Shown here piece by piece: positions 44,442 through 54,577 of a DNA stretch of 64,000 nt. The DNA is from Bacteroidales bacterium (GTDB lineage Bacteria; Bacteroidota; Bacteroidia; Bacteroidales; BM520), in the NCBI GenBank assembly GCA_016285515.1, contig JAEEQW010000001.1:62001-126000 (forward strand). Direction: 5' to 3'. The number at the start of each line of letters is the position of its first letter. The first letter of the stretch is position 1. The notes beneath the pieces are model-generated. The model was given only the letters and a program-made list of their open reading frames with translations, did not search any database and had not been told where the DNA came from. The position numbers and the translations under genes are program-made.

Positions 44442-45575
44442 TTATTCACCGCAAATTTCCAAGGCAGCATCAATATACGAATAGACATCCTTCGTATGAT
44501 GCCCGACATACTCTTTGTCTCTTTTGTATCCCTGACGGACAACCACCATGTCTTTCTCCGGAATGACAAATATGTCTTGTCCGTAAAGTCCGCATGCATA
44601 CTTGATATGCAGCCCCTGATAATTCAACAGCCACCATTGGTATCCGTAATAGTCAACTCTCTGGTCATTATTGTCTGAAAGATAGGATGCAGGGGTAAAC
44701 GACCTTTCAAGCCAATCTTTCGAAACTACCTGCTCTCCATTCCATTTTCCGTCGTTCAGTACCAACTGGCCTATTCTTGCGAGGTCACGTGCGTTGGAAT
44801 AAAAGCAGCAGTTCGCCTTCTCAATGCCGCCCTTGTTGTCAAGACTCCACTGTGCATCGTGTTCTGCACCTATTTTTGACCACAGATATTCTGATGCGAA
44901 ATCACTAACGGTCATGCCTGTGGCATTTTTAAGTATTATTCCCAGAATGACTGTATTGGCACTTGAGTAATAATAATACTTGCCTGGCTTTTTGACAGGC
45001 TCAAGACTAAGCACCTGCTTGGCATTGTCCTTGCCGTAATACAGCTCGGTCGTCTGACAGAATGGCGAAGTGAAATCCTCAACCCAATATAGTCCTGAAC
45101 TCATGGTCAGAAAGTCCTTTATGGTAATTGAGCCATATTTGTCCCCCCATTCGGGAATGTATTTGTTGGCAAGCTCGTTTTCAGAAATGATAAACCCCTT
45201 GTCAATAGCTATGCCAATCAATAAACTGATGATGCTCTTTGAGGCTGAAAAAATATTGTAATTGGTTGAATCTGTGGATTTTCCCCAATATTCCTCATAA
45301 AGGATCTTCCCATGACGGGTAACAAGATATGCTACAGTATTGTAACTTTTGATTTCCTGATACTCTTCATCTTTTATTTTCCCTTTATTATAGTCAGCAT
45401 CCAACTCGTAAGGTTGCGGAGTGCCTGTTTTAACTGTTCGGTAAGGGAATACCTTCAGGTCGTTGATACCGGGGAATTTATATCTCAAAGCCGTCTGAAC
45501 ATAATGTGGCAGAATGAAGTATATACCCAGCATAACAGCAAGAAAACACAAGACTATAATGATAGTTTTCTTCAT
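44442..45575 (-). CDS. Class C beta-lactamase-fold serine hydrolase, membrane-anchored
   Basis: The 377-residue protein has an N-terminal membrane segment (IIIVLCFLAVMLGIYFIL), which may be an anchor rather than a cleaved signal. The catalytic SxxK tetrad is Ser110-Lys113 in FSASKSIISLLIG. The second motif, normally YSN, reads YSS in YYYYSSANTVILG. The family blocks DFLTMSSGL, GYQWWLLNY and YACGLYGQDIFVIPEKDMVVV are also present. The family includes DD-peptidases, esterases and true beta-lactamases; no antibiotic-resistance claim can be made from these residues. Confidence 0.83.
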   Translation of the reverse strand: MKKTIIIVLCFLAVMLGIYFILPHYVQTALRYKFPGINDLKVFPYRTVKTGTPQPYELDADYNKGKIKDEEYQEIKSYNTVAYLVTRHGKILYEEYWGKSTDSTNYNIFSASKSIISLLIGIAIDKGFIISENELANKYIPEWGDKYGSITIKDFLTMSSGLYWVEDFTSPFCQTTELYYGKDNAKQVLSLEPVKKPGKYYYYSSANTVILGIILKNATGMTVSDFASEYLWSKIGAEHDAQWSLDNKGGIEKANCCFYSNARDLARIGQLVLNDGKWNGEQVVSKDWLERSFTPASYLSDNNDQRVDYYGYQWWLLNYQGLHIKYACGLYGQDIFVIPEKDMVVVRQGYKRDKEYVGHHTKDVYSYIDAALEICGE

Positions 45576-45597
45576 ACAGTTAAAAATGTTGAAATCG

Positions 45598-45605
45598 CAA
45601 AGATA
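45598..45605 (-). promoter_or_regulatory. -7 element (TATCTTTG) for the serine hydrolase gene
   Basis: The octamer fits TAnnTTTG on the minus strand, 22 bases before the start codon. It is divergent with the element at 45620-45627. Confidence 0.48.
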
Positions 45606-45619
45606 CTGATTTTTTTATT

Positions 45620-45627
45620 TAATTTTG
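45620..45627 (+). promoter_or_regulatory. -7 element (TAATTTTG) for the peptidase pair
   Basis: The octamer fits TAnnTTTG, 27 bases before the ATG at 45655. No good -33 TTG is present at the ideal distance. Confidence 0.5.
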
Positions 45628-45654
45628 CAGATTAATATTCTAATTTTTTAAGGT

Positions 45655-47322
45655 ATGAAAATTAAAACTGTTCTACTCATTATCTCAACTGTAATTTGCA
45701 CAGTATCATGTAATAATGGTACAAAAGACGAGGAAGCCATTGAAAACAGCTACAATGGATGTTTCAATGTTCCGCAGGTAAGTAATCCCATCGATAAAAA
45801 TTATGTTTCCGATAAGCTCACCACTTTTAAGGAGGTAAAACTTGAAAGTGACATGGAAGGGCTTACCGACAACGACAAGAAAATGATTGAAATTTTTCGT
45901 CAGGTTGGTGAAATTATAGATGGTCTCTATTGGAAACAGGCTATCGGACAGCGTGACAGATTTCTTGAAAGCATAAAGGATGAAAACACAAGGAAGTATG
46001 CCATGATGAACTATGGACCATGGGACAGGCTCAACAACAATATTCCTTTCATAGAAGGTGTAGGTGAAAAGCCGGCAGGAGCCAACTTCTATCCGACTGA
46101 TATGACAAAGGAGGAATTTGCAAGTCTGGATGACAGCAACAAGACTTCAGGATATACCATTATTCGTCGCGATAAGAACGGAAAGCTCAGAAGTATATGG
46201 TATCACGATATTTACAAGTCAGAACTGACAAAAATTGCTGATTTGCTTAGAGAGGCTGCTGAATATAGTGATGATGCCAATTTTAAGGAATATCTGAAAC
46301 TCAGAGCCAATGCTCTTCTCACTTCCGATTACCAGAAGAGCGACTTTGCTTGGATGAAAGTCAAGGATTCCAGACTCGACCTTGTGGTAGGCCCTATCGA
46401 AAATTATGAAGATGAACTTTACGGTTACAAGTGTGCTTTTGAATCCTTCATTCTCGTGAAGGACGCTGAATGGAGCAAAAATCTTTCAAAATATGTAACC
46501 ATGCTTCCTGAACTTCAGAAGGGTCTTCCTGTTCCGGATAAATACAAAAAAGAGGTTCCGGGTACAGATTCCGACATAAATGTTTATGATGTGTTGCTTT
46601 ATTCCGGTGACTGCAATGCCGGTGGCAAGACAATAGCCATCAATCTTCCTAATGATGAAGAGGTTCACCTTACCTGCGGTTCCCGCAAGCTGCAACTCAA
46701 AAACACTATGAAGGCAAAATTCGACAATATAGTCGTTCCTATTGCCGAACTGGTTATTGATGAATCACAGCTCAGCCACGTAAAGTTTGACGCATTCTTC
46801 GAAAACGTTACGTTTCACGAAGTGGGCCACGGTCTCGGCATTAAAAATACAATCGATGGCTCCTCCACAGTCCGTGAGGCTCTCAAGGAACAGTATTCTG
46901 CAATAGAGGAAGCCAAGGCTGACATCATGGGACTGTATCTCGTTGCCAAACTCTATGAAATAGGTGAGATATCTTCAGGTGAACTGATGGACAATTTCGT
47001 GACTTTCACGGCAGGCATCTTCCGTTCATGCCGTTTCGGAGCATCTGATGCTCATGGCAAAGCCAATATGCTGGAATTCAACTTCTTTGAAGATGCAGGC
47101 GCTTTCACAAGAAATCCTGAAACAGGCAAATATACAGTTAATTTCGACAAAATGTATGATGCCATGATTGCTTCTGTGGAACAGATTCTTACAACTCAAG
47201 GCAACGGTAGTTATGAGACGGCTAAGAAACTCGTTGAAACACAGGGCGTCATCCGTCCGCAACTCCAGGCTGACCTTGACCGGATCAATGCATCTGGTAT
47301 CCCAGTCGATATTGTTTTTTAA
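45655..47322 (+). CDS. M49-like zinc metallopeptidase lipoprotein
   Basis: The 555-residue protein has a lipobox (TVSC, Cys19). Its zinc site is TFHEVGHGLGI (His388, Glu389, His392), and a second motif EEAKAD (Glu418-Asp423) matches the third-ligand motif of the dipeptidyl peptidase III family. The first motif has five residues, HExxH, where classical M49 enzymes have six, HExxGH. From memory, a shortened motif is known in a bacterial M49 member (Caldithrix). An N-terminal block LYWKQAIGQRDRF and NYGPWDRLNNN also fit family members. It probably releases dipeptides from peptides in the envelope. An S46 dipeptidyl peptidase gene follows 26 bases later. Confidence 0.8.
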   Translation: MKIKTVLLIISTVICTVSCNNGTKDEEAIENSYNGCFNVPQVSNPIDKNYVSDKLTTFKEVKLESDMEGLTDNDKKMIEIFRQVGEIIDGLYWKQAIGQRDRFLESIKDENTRKYAMMNYGPWDRLNNNIPFIEGVGEKPAGANFYPTDMTKEEFASLDDSNKTSGYTIIRRDKNGKLRSIWYHDIYKSELTKIADLLREAAEYSDDANFKEYLKLRANALLTSDYQKSDFAWMKVKDSRLDLVVGPIENYEDELYGYKCAFESFILVKDAEWSKNLSKYVTMLPELQKGLPVPDKYKKEVPGTDSDINVYDVLLYSGDCNAGGKTIAINLPNDEEVHLTCGSRKLQLKNTMKAKFDNIVVPIAELVIDESQLSHVKFDAFFENVTFHEVGHGLGIKNTIDGSSTVREALKEQYSAIEEAKADIMGLYLVAKLYEIGEISSGELMDNFVTFTAGIFRSCRFGASDAHGKANMLEFNFFEDAGAFTRNPETGKYTVNFDKMYDAMIASVEQILTTQGNGSYETAKKLVETQGVIRPQLQADLDRINASGIPVDIVF

Positions 47323-47348
47323 TAAAATAACAGTTAAATATTAAAATA

Positions 47349-49526
47349 TTGAAAATGAAGAAATTATTATCATTAATCGGGGGCGCTCTAATCGCTTTGA
47401 CAGTTAATGCGGCGCCTAATCCTTCCCCTGTTCCTGATGAAGGTATGTGGCTTCCTATTTTTGTAAAGGACCTCAATTACGAACAAATGCGGGAAATGGG
47501 TCTCCAGCTTACTGCTGACCAGATTTACAGTATCAACCATTCAAGTCTTAAGGATGCTATAGTAAACTTCGGTGACTTCTGTACTGCCGAAGTCGTATCC
47601 GACCAGGGACTTCTCTTTACCAACCATCACTGCGGCTATGATGCAATTCAGAAACATAGTGCCATAGACCATGATTATCTCACGGACGGATTCTGGTCAA
47701 ACAGTTTCGAAGAAGAACTTCCATGTGAAGGTCTTTATGCCAAATTCTTTGTGAGAATGGAAGATATTACTGATAGAGTTCTTGCCAAAGTCGATGACAG
47801 CATGTCGGAGGATGAAAGAGAGGAAGTTGTGAATGCTGTTGCTGAGGAGATAGAAAAAGAGGCTTCCGAGGACGGAAAATATCATACCGAAGTTCATGGC
47901 CTTTTCGCAGGTAATGAATACTATCTTTTTGTTTATAAGGTTTACAGGGATGTTCGCCTCGTAGGGGCTCCTCCTTCATCAATAGGCAAATTCGGCGGTG
48001 ACACTGACAACTGGATGTGGCCTCGTCATACCGGCGATTTCTCCATCTTCAGAGTTTATGCCGATGAAAACAACGAACCGGCTGAATATTCACCAGACAA
48101 CAAGCCTTTCAAGCCTAATTACGTTCTCCCTGTATCAATAAAGGGTTATGAAAAGAACGATTTTACCATGATTTGGGGTTATCCTGGCTCAACCGAAAGA
48201 TATATGCCTTCATACGGTGTGAAACAGACTCTTGAAGAGGTGAATCCTGCTATAGACGGTATTTTTGACGTGGTGCTTTCCAATATGGAAAAAGGCATGA
48301 GATCAAGTCAGGCCGTGAATATCATGTATGCATCCGACTATGCAAGCTATGCCAACTTGTTCAAAAACAAAAAGGGTGAGTCTCGCGGTCTGAAACGTCT
48401 TAACGTTTATGACAAGAAACTCGCCATTGAAAATGAACTGAAGGCTTGGATTAACCAGAATCCTGAAAGAAAAAGCAAGTATGGTGAAATGTTCGACCTT
48501 TACAAAGAAGGTTATCAGGAAACAACTGATGGAGATGTGTATCCTACAATGTGGACAACACAAGGTGCTCTTATCGGTTCTAAAATACTTATGAATTCCT
48601 TCCAGGTAGGTATGGGACTATCACGCATATATGGGAATGATGAGTTGACAAAGGAGGAAAGGGAAGAAAAACTCGACCGTTTTGCCGAAATACTCTCGAG
48701 TTTTTATAAGGAATATGACCAAAATACAGAGGAACAGATTTTCAGGGAAGTTGTAAGATATCTTTACAATAACTATCCTGATATGGAAAGTCTTGAGATG
48801 ATTGGCGGCAAGTTCAAAGGTGATGTTGACGGTTTCGTTGACTATGCACTTAAGAATTCTGTTGGTTCAACCAGGGAATCCCTTGAAAAATTCGTTGCAA
48901 AGCCAAAGCTGAAAACAATTGAAAAGGACCCTATTATGAAAATAGGCAATGAACTTTACATGATGCTTATTTCTGCAAGGATGGGCTCAAGTGAATCGTT
49001 CAATAAAATAAGCAAGGCTGACCGTCTTTATCAGGCTGCCATCCGTGAAATGAACAGCGATGTCGCTTATTACCCGGATGCAAACATGACAATGCGTCTG
49101 ACATACGGCTCGGTTCTCGATTATTATCCTGCAGATGCAGTCCATTATGCTTATACCACTACGGTAAAGGGCATTCTTGAAAAAGAGGATCCGACCAACC
49201 CTGAATTTGTTGTTCCTGAAAAGTTGAAAAAACTCATCAATGCAAAGGATTACGGTCGTTATGCAGATAAGAATGGTGACATGACGGTATGTTTCCTTAC
49301 TAATAATGATATCACTGGCGGTAATTCCGGCAGTCCTGTCATAAACGGAAAAGGTGAACTTATCGGTCTCGCTTTCGATGGCAACTGGGAAGCTATGAGC
49401 GGTGACATTGCCTTCGAACCGGAGCTTCAGAGATGTATCAATGTTGATGTCCGTTACGTTTTGTTTGTCATTGACAAATATGCCGGCTGTCACAGACTGA
49501 TTAAAGAACTTAATCTTGTTGAATAA
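47349..49526 (+). CDS. S46-family dipeptidyl peptidase, DPP7 type
   Basis: The 725-residue periplasmic enzyme has a signal peptide (cleavage near VNAA). Its chymotrypsin-like double barrel shows the catalytic histidine in LFTNHHCGYDA (His94), the aspartate block GGDTDNWMWPRHTGDFS (218-231) and the serine in TGGNSGSPV (Ser660). Residue Gly678 (LAFDGNWEAM) occupies the specificity position that is glycine in DPP7 and arginine in DPP11, so hydrophobic or small P1 residues rather than Asp/Glu are predicted. S46 enzymes let asaccharolytic Bacteroidales live on peptides. It is the second gene of a probable two-gene transcript with the M49-like enzyme. Confidence 0.93.
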   Translation: MKMKKLLSLIGGALIALTVNAAPNPSPVPDEGMWLPIFVKDLNYEQMREMGLQLTADQIYSINHSSLKDAIVNFGDFCTAEVVSDQGLLFTNHHCGYDAIQKHSAIDHDYLTDGFWSNSFEEELPCEGLYAKFFVRMEDITDRVLAKVDDSMSEDEREEVVNAVAEEIEKEASEDGKYHTEVHGLFAGNEYYLFVYKVYRDVRLVGAPPSSIGKFGGDTDNWMWPRHTGDFSIFRVYADENNEPAEYSPDNKPFKPNYVLPVSIKGYEKNDFTMIWGYPGSTERYMPSYGVKQTLEEVNPAIDGIFDVVLSNMEKGMRSSQAVNIMYASDYASYANLFKNKKGESRGLKRLNVYDKKLAIENELKAWINQNPERKSKYGEMFDLYKEGYQETTDGDVYPTMWTTQGALIGSKILMNSFQVGMGLSRIYGNDELTKEEREEKLDRFAEILSSFYKEYDQNTEEQIFREVVRYLYNNYPDMESLEMIGGKFKGDVDGFVDYALKNSVGSTRESLEKFVAKPKLKTIEKDPIMKIGNELYMMLISARMGSSESFNKISKADRLYQAAIREMNSDVAYYPDANMTMRLTYGSVLDYYPADAVHYAYTTTVKGILEKEDPTNPEFVVPEKLKKLINAKDYGRYADKNGDMTVCFLTNNDITGGNSGSPVINGKGELIGLAFDGNWEAMSGDIAFEPELQRCINVDVRYVLFVIDKYAGCHRLIKELNLVE

Positions 49527-49527
49527 T

Positions 49528-49557
49528 AAAAAAGGGCGTTGCGACGCCCTTTTTTTA
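49528..49557. terminator. Bidirectional intrinsic terminator between S46 peptidase and leuS
   Basis: The stem AAAGGGCGT/ACGCCCTTT (49531-49539 with 49544-49552) around TGCG has A-runs on the left and T-runs on the right. It can therefore act for the plus-strand peptidase gene and, read on the minus strand, for leuS. Confidence 0.9.
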
Positions 49558-49597
49558 TTTCCCTATGTTCTTCATGGCAATTTTGGCCATGAAAAGG

Positions 49598-52381
49598 TTA
49601 AATCACTACGTTTAAGATTCTCTTAGGAACAAAGATGAACTTGCGTATAGTCTTGCCTTCAAGCCATCTTTGTGCTTCCGGAGCTTCTTCAACAGCTTTC
49701 TGGGCATCCGCTGCAGTGATGTTGACAGGAAGATTTATTTTGAATCTTACCTTGCCGTTGAACGATACAGGATACTCAAATGTGTCTTCACGTGTATATT
49801 CCTCTTTGAATATCGGATAAGGGGCATATTCCACTGAACCTTTGTGACCTGACAATGACCATAGTTCTTCGGCAATATGAGGTGCGTATGGCGATATCAG
49901 CACTGTCAGTTGGTCAAGGACTTCACGTTTGTTGCAGTTGAGTGCAGCGAGGTCGTTGACGGTAATCATGAATGTTGAAACGGCAGTATTGAATGAGAAT
50001 TTCTTAATGTCGTTTTCAACTTTGTCAATTGCCTTATGCAGCACTTTAAGTTCTTCAGGTGTTGGTTTGTCATTGCTGAGACAGAACTTGTTATTGCTGT
50101 CGTGATAAAGTCTCCAGAGTTTTTTCAGGAATCTTGAAACGCCTTCTATTCCACTGGTATCCCATGGCTTGCTTGCCTCAAGAGGACCGAGGAACATCTC
50201 ATAAAGACGGAGAGTGTCTGCTCCGTATTTCTCTACGAGGTCATCCGGATTCTGAACATTATATTTCGATTTTGACATCTTTTCGATTTCCCAGCCGCAG
50301 ATGTATTTCCCATCTTCGAGGATGAATTCGGCGTCCTTGTTGTCGGGATTGTGTGTGCGGAATGCCTCGATATCGAGTTCATCGTTTTTAACGATGTTGA
50401 TGTCCACATAAAGCTTTGTGGTTTCGTATTGGTCTTTCAAGTTGTATGAGACGTATTTGTTTGTTCCGTTAATACGATATACAAAACTTGAGCGGCCTTG
50501 AATTTTGCCTTGATTTATCAGTTTCTGGAAAGGTTCCTCTACAGAAGTGAGTCCCAAGTCGCAAAGGAATTTGTTCCACACGCGTGCATAAATCAAATGG
50601 CCTGCGGCATGTTCGTCACCGCCGAGATACAGGTCAACATTTCTCCAATAATCGACTGCCTGACGTGAAAAATATTGGTTGTCGTTATGAGGGTCCATGT
50701 ATCTGAGATAGTAGCCGCTTGAACCTGCAAAACCAGGCATAGTGTTGGTTTCGAGAGGGTAGCCCTTGTATGTCCAATCCTTTGCACGTGCCAATGGCGG
50801 CTCACCGTTTTCTGTAGGTAGAAAGGCATCAACTTCGGGAAGTTCTATTGGGAGGTCTTTTTCACTGACAGGGTATGGTATGCCGTCTTTATAGTAAATC
50901 GGGAATGGTTCGCCCCAGTATCTTTGGCGGCTGAAAATGGCATCTCTAAGTCTGTAGTTGACTTTTCCGTGGCCTATGCCCATCTGCTCGATTTTGTCGA
51001 TGACATTGCGGATGGCCTGTTTTACAGTCATGCCGTTGATAGGTCCTGAGTTGACCATGGTACCTTCCTTTGCATCATACGATTCTTCCCATGTGGAAGG
51101 GTCGCTTGGCTGGTCACCGTTGCCGCATACAACCTGAATAATCGGAAGGTTGAAATGGCGTGCGAATGCGAAGTCACGGCTGTCGTGTGCTGGAACTGCC
51201 ATGATGGCGCCTGTGCCGTAGCCGGCAAGTACGTAATCGGCAATCCAGATAGGGATTTTTGCGCCGGTTAGAGGGTTGATACCGTAAGAACCGGTAAACA
51301 CACCGCTTATGTGACGTACTTCCGACATCCTTTCCCTTTCGGAACGGTTTTTCGCGTATGTGACATATTCATCTACAGCGGTTTTTTGTTCCGGTGTGGT
51401 GATGAGGCTTACATAATCGTGTTCAGGAGCTATTACCATGAAAGTCGCACCCCACAAAGTGTCGGGACGAGTGGTGAACACTTCAAGTTCGAGGTCTTCA
51501 TGACCATCAACCTTGAAAATGACAGAAGCACCTTCGGAACGACCAATCCAGTTACGCTGCATTTCCTTGACGGAATCTGACCAGTCAATGGTTTCGAGAC
51601 CATCAAGCAAACGCTGTGCGTATGCGGTAATCCTTAGTATCCATTGATTCATCTTCCTTCTTTCGACAGGATATCCGCCTCTTTCAGAGAGTCCGTCCTT
51701 GACTTCATCGTTGGCAAGGACAGTGCCAAGCTTCGGACACCAGTTAACCCATGTTTCAGCAAGGTAAGCCAGTCGGTATTCCATCAGTATGTCACTCTTC
51801 TCCTTCTCTGTCATGGCTTTCCATTCATTCGAAGAGAATATCCTTTCACACGTGGTGGCTGCATTGACCTTTTTGTTGCCGTAGATTTCAAATTCGGCAA
51901 TAAGATTCTCTATCTTGTCGGCTTTGTCGATGGTATTGTTGTACCATGAGTTGAACAGTTTGAGAAAAGTCCACTGTGTCCATTTGTAATACTTTGGATC
52001 ACAGGTTCTCACCTCTCTGTCCCAGTCGAAGGAGAAACCAATTTTGTCAAGTTGCTCTCTGTACCGGTTGATGTTTTTTATTGTCGTCACTTCCGGGTGA
52101 GTGCCGGTTTGGATGGCATATTGTTCGGCTGGCAGACCAAAAGCGTCATAACCCATAGGATGAAGGACATTATAGCCTTTATGGCGCATGTAACGCGCAT
52201 AAATGTCGGATGCTATATACCCCAACGGATGCCCAACATGCAGTCCTGCACCCGAAGGGTAAGGAAACATGTCTAAAATGTAAAATTTAGGCTTGTCGGA
52301 ATGGTTGTCAGCCTTGAATATTTTGTTTTCAGCCCAATAAGACTGCCATTTCTTTTCTATCTCGATGTGATTGTATTCCAT
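49598..52381 (-). CDS. leuS: Leucyl-tRNA synthetase
   Basis: The 927-residue class I synthetase charges tRNA(Leu). The HIGH-type signature is HVGH (48-51) in [18 protein letters not shown], and the KMSKS motif is complete in [17 protein letters not shown]. The large editing domain has the usual [19 protein letters not shown] and [14 protein letters not shown] blocks with [11 protein letters not shown]. It is somewhat longer than the Escherichia coli enzyme, owing to insertions around residue 190 and in the 600s, as is common in Bacteroidetes. The FKBP gene upstream is only one base away from its start, so they are probably co-transcribed. Confidence 0.97.
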   Translation of the reverse strand: MEYNHIEIEKKWQSYWAENKIFKADNHSDKPKFYILDMFPYPSGAGLHVGHPLGYIASDIYARYMRHKGYNVLHPMGYDAFGLPAEQYAIQTGTHPEVTTIKNINRYREQLDKIGFSFDWDREVRTCDPKYYKWTQWTFLKLFNSWYNNTIDKADKIENLIAEFEIYGNKKVNAATTCERIFSSNEWKAMTEKEKSDILMEYRLAYLAETWVNWCPKLGTVLANDEVKDGLSERGGYPVERRKMNQWILRITAYAQRLLDGLETIDWSDSVKEMQRNWIGRSEGASVIFKVDGHEDLELEVFTTRPDTLWGATFMVIAPEHDYVSLITTPEQKTAVDEYVTYAKNRSERERMSEVRHISGVFTGSYGINPLTGAKIPIWIADYVLAGYGTGAIMAVPAHDSRDFAFARHFNLPIIQVVCGNGDQPSDPSTWEESYDAKEGTMVNSGPINGMTVKQAIRNVIDKIEQMGIGHGKVNYRLRDAIFSRQRYWGEPFPIYYKDGIPYPVSEKDLPIELPEVDAFLPTENGEPPLARAKDWTYKGYPLETNTMPGFAGSSGYYLRYMDPHNDNQYFSRQAVDYWRNVDLYLGGDEHAAGHLIYARVWNKFLCDLGLTSVEEPFQKLINQGKIQGRSSFVYRINGTNKYVSYNLKDQYETTKLYVDINIVKNDELDIEAFRTHNPDNKDAEFILEDGKYICGWEIEKMSKSKYNVQNPDDLVEKYGADTLRLYEMFLGPLEASKPWDTSGIEGVSRFLKKLWRLYHDSNNKFCLSNDKPTPEELKVLHKAIDKVENDIKKFSFNTAVSTFMITVNDLAALNCNKREVLDQLTVLISPYAPHIAEELWSLSGHKGSVEYAPYPIFKEEYTREDTFEYPVSFNGKVRFKINLPVNITAADAQKAVEEAPEAQRWLEGKTIRKFIFVPKRILNVVI

Positions 52382-53140
52382 TTATTGTATGTCGTGAATT
52401 TCGATATCGACAATGACCGTTGACCCAAGTGGAACAGGAATGTTAAGCTGATCCTGATAAGCCAGCTCTGCAGGAATGAAGCATCTGTATTGTGCCCCTT
52501 TGTTCATTTGCTGTACAATGGCTTTCAGTCCAAGGGTGTTTATGTCTCTCACATAAAATGCTGCCGGAGAAGCATCTTTGGAGGTCATTCTTTGCTGCTG
52601 GTCAATAGTGTAAACTGTATAGTCTGCTGTAATCTTGTTGTCAAGTGTCGCTTTTTTGCCGGTACCTGGTTTTATGACCTTGTAATACATGGTGTAGGTC
52701 TGTGGCTGGTTGTTTTCATTGACTTCAACTGACATGGCATGTACACCTTCCTTGCCTTTTATTTCGTCAAGAAATTTTTTGCCTTCAATAAGGTTGTTCT
52801 CGTACTCTTTTTTCAGTTCAACATATTGTTCTTTCTGTATGTTTATAGAGAAATCCTTGACGAATTTGGTGAAAGCGGAATCATTTGCAAGAACATCTTT
52901 ATTAAGACCGTCCTTGAATCCAGCCATAATCATCTCTTCTCTGATGTCATATTTCGTAGCGTAGGTTTCATCGCGGAAATATGGGCGTTCCTTTACGTCT
53001 TTAGCGAGAGCTGAACCGACCAAATAGTTGATACTATCGGTTTTATCAGATAAAATAACTTTTTTGTTTTGTTTTTGGTCGCAGCCGGTGACCGCTAAGG
53101 CACATAACGCTGCAATTAACATTAAACGTGATGATTTCAT
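52382..53140 (-). CDS. FKBP-type peptidyl-prolyl isomerase lipoprotein, second of a tandem pair
   Basis: The 252-residue protein has a lipobox (VTGC, Cys20). The N-terminal half is the helical dimerisation part found in FkpA-like proteins (SINYLVGSALAKDV). The C-terminal FKBP domain has the pattern YKVIKPGTGKKATLDNKITADYTVYT, IVQQMNKGAQYRCFIPAELAYQDQ and VPLGSTVIVDIEIHDI. Several catalytic aromatic residues of standard FKBPs are altered. It resembles the protein encoded 22 bases upstream over its whole length, so it is a recent tandem duplicate. Confidence 0.88.
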   Translation of the reverse strand: MKSSRLMLIAALCALAVTGCDQKQNKKVILSDKTDSINYLVGSALAKDVKERPYFRDETYATKYDIREEMIMAGFKDGLNKDVLANDSAFTKFVKDFSINIQKEQYVELKKEYENNLIEGKKFLDEIKGKEGVHAMSVEVNENNQPQTYTMYYKVIKPGTGKKATLDNKITADYTVYTIDQQQRMTSKDASPAAFYVRDINTLGLKAIVQQMNKGAQYRCFIPAELAYQDQLNIPVPLGSTVIVDIEIHDIQ

Positions 53141-53162
53141 AAGATTTTTATTTTATAATTAA

Positions 53163-53933
53163 CTAATTAATATCATGCAGTTCAGCGTCAATGACAAGAG
53201 TTGAACCTATTGGAATAGGAATGTTCATCTGATCGCGATATGCCAGTTCGGATGGAATGAAGAATCTGTATTTTGCACCTTTGTTCATCTGTTGGATACC
53301 GGCTCTAAAACCGTCAATATCCAGTTCGCTGACTTTAAACACTCGTGGGACATCATTGGAAGTGGTTAACTGCTCCACGAGTTTTTCATTCTCACCCAGT
53401 GAGTACATTGTGTAATCTAATGTGATAGTGTTGTCTAAGGTAGGTTTCCTCCCGGTCCCTTCCTTTATCACTGCATAATACATATCGTATGTTTGTGTCG
53501 TGCCGTCGAAGGAGATTTCAACTGGAAGTTTGTGAACGCCGTCTTTGACTTTGATTTTGTTGATATATTTATTGCCTGCGTCAATATTTTTGTCATATTC
53601 GGCTCTCAGCTTTGCCATTTTCTCGTCATTCATGGTTTCCTGGAATTCTTTGAGGAAATTTTTCATAGCATCATCCCCCTCAAGCACATCTTTGTCAAAT
53701 CTGTCAAGAAATCCACGTATTATAACCTCTTTCTTTATGTCAAATTTATTGGCATACGAACTGTCACTGAAATAAGGGCGTGACATGGCTTCTTCGGCGA
53801 AAGCAGCACCGACAAGGTAATTGAGAGTGTCGGTTTTATCCCTTAAAACAACCTTGTTGTATTTATTGTTTTCACATCCTGTAATTGCAATTGCACACAT
53901 CAGTGCAAATAATGCTAAACGTAATGATTTCAT
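53163..53933 (-). CDS. FKBP-type peptidyl-prolyl isomerase lipoprotein, first of a tandem pair
   Basis: The 256-residue protein has a lipobox (ITGC, Cys20) and the same plan as its neighbour. There is a helical N-terminal part (NYLVGAAFAEEA, then FDIKKEVIIRGFLDRF). A C-terminal FKBP domain has YAVIKEGTGRKPTLDNTITLDYTMYS and QMNKGAKYRFFIPSELAYRDQM, and it ends IDAELHDIN. It helps fold exported proteins at the cell envelope if active. A -7 element at 53971-53978 lies upstream, so this gene probably leads a transcript through the second FKBP gene to leuS. Confidence 0.88.
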   Translation of the reverse strand: MKSLRLALFALMCAIAITGCENNKYNKVVLRDKTDTLNYLVGAAFAEEAMSRPYFSDSSYANKFDIKKEVIIRGFLDRFDKDVLEGDDAMKNFLKEFQETMNDEKMAKLRAEYDKNIDAGNKYINKIKVKDGVHKLPVEISFDGTTQTYDMYYAVIKEGTGRKPTLDNTITLDYTMYSLGENEKLVEQLTTSNDVPRVFKVSELDIDGFRAGIQQMNKGAKYRFFIPSELAYRDQMNIPIPIGSTLVIDAELHDIN

Positions 53934-53970
53934 ATGTTTTTTTTATTTGTTTGGTTTAAAAAATAACGTG

Positions 53971-53978
53971 CAAAGATA
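53971..53978 (-). promoter_or_regulatory. -7 element (TATCTTTG) for the FKBP-leuS genes
   Basis: The octamer fits TAnnTTTG on the minus strand, 37 bases upstream of the start codon. The -33 position is not recognisable. Confidence 0.48.
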
Positions 53979-53991
53979 ATACTTATTTTGT

Positions 53992-54555
53992 TTACCGAAT
54001 TAATAACTTTTCAAGGACTTTGGGATAATATTCCTTCTCCAGAGCGTGTATTTTCGCTTCAAGACTTTCAACGGTTTCATTGTCGTCAATGCTGCACTTC
54101 ACTTGCTTGATTATCTGTCCTGCATCGTACTTCTTGTTGACGTAATGAATTGTGATTCCGCTTTCTTTGTCAAGAGATTTGAGTACAGCCTCATGGACGT
54201 GGCTGCCATACATCCCTTTTCCGCCGAATTTTGGAAGCAAAGCTGGATGAATGTTGACAATCCTTCCGGAATATTCGTTGATGATTAACTCCGGCACGAG
54301 AAGCAGGAAACCTGCAAGAACGATGAAATCTATGTCCTTTGACTGCAATTCTTGCAGTACGTTTTCTCCTGTTTTCCATTCTTTCGCTGGAAAACAGACT
54401 GATGGAACCTTGAGCTTTTCTGCACGTTTTATGACGTTGGCATTTGCTTTGTTGCATACCATCAGACTGACTTTCACATCCTGACTGTCGGCAAAATATC
54501 TGGTTATGTTCTCAAAATTGGTTCCGTTGCCGGATGCAAATATTGCTATATTCAT
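53992..54555 (-). CDS. purN: Phosphoribosylglycinamide formyltransferase
   Basis: The 187-residue enzyme of purine synthesis transfers a formyl group from formyl-tetrahydrofolate to GAR. It begins MNIAIFASGNGTNFENI, the phosphoribosyl-binding motif. The active-site asparagine and histidine are in IVNIHPALLPKFGGKGMYG, and a following region holds SGITIHYVNKKYDAGQI with the catalytic aspartate. The length is normal. The gene ends next to the FKBP promoter and begins 22 bases after the C25 protease gene, whose transcript it may share. Confidence 0.95.
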   Translation of the reverse strand: MNIAIFASGNGTNFENITRYFADSQDVKVSLMVCNKANANVIKRAEKLKVPSVCFPAKEWKTGENVLQELQSKDIDFIVLAGFLLLVPELIINEYSGRIVNIHPALLPKFGGKGMYGSHVHEAVLKSLDKESGITIHYVNKKYDAGQIIKQVKCSIDDNETVESLEAKIHALEKEYYPKVLEKLLIR

Positions 54556-54577
54556 CTTTCTTGCAGGTTATAGTCTG

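Noticed and set aside
44442..45575. Antibiotic-resistance beta-lactamase
   Set aside because: Only the broad class C fold motifs (SxxK, a changed YSN) are present; many family members are esterases or peptidases.
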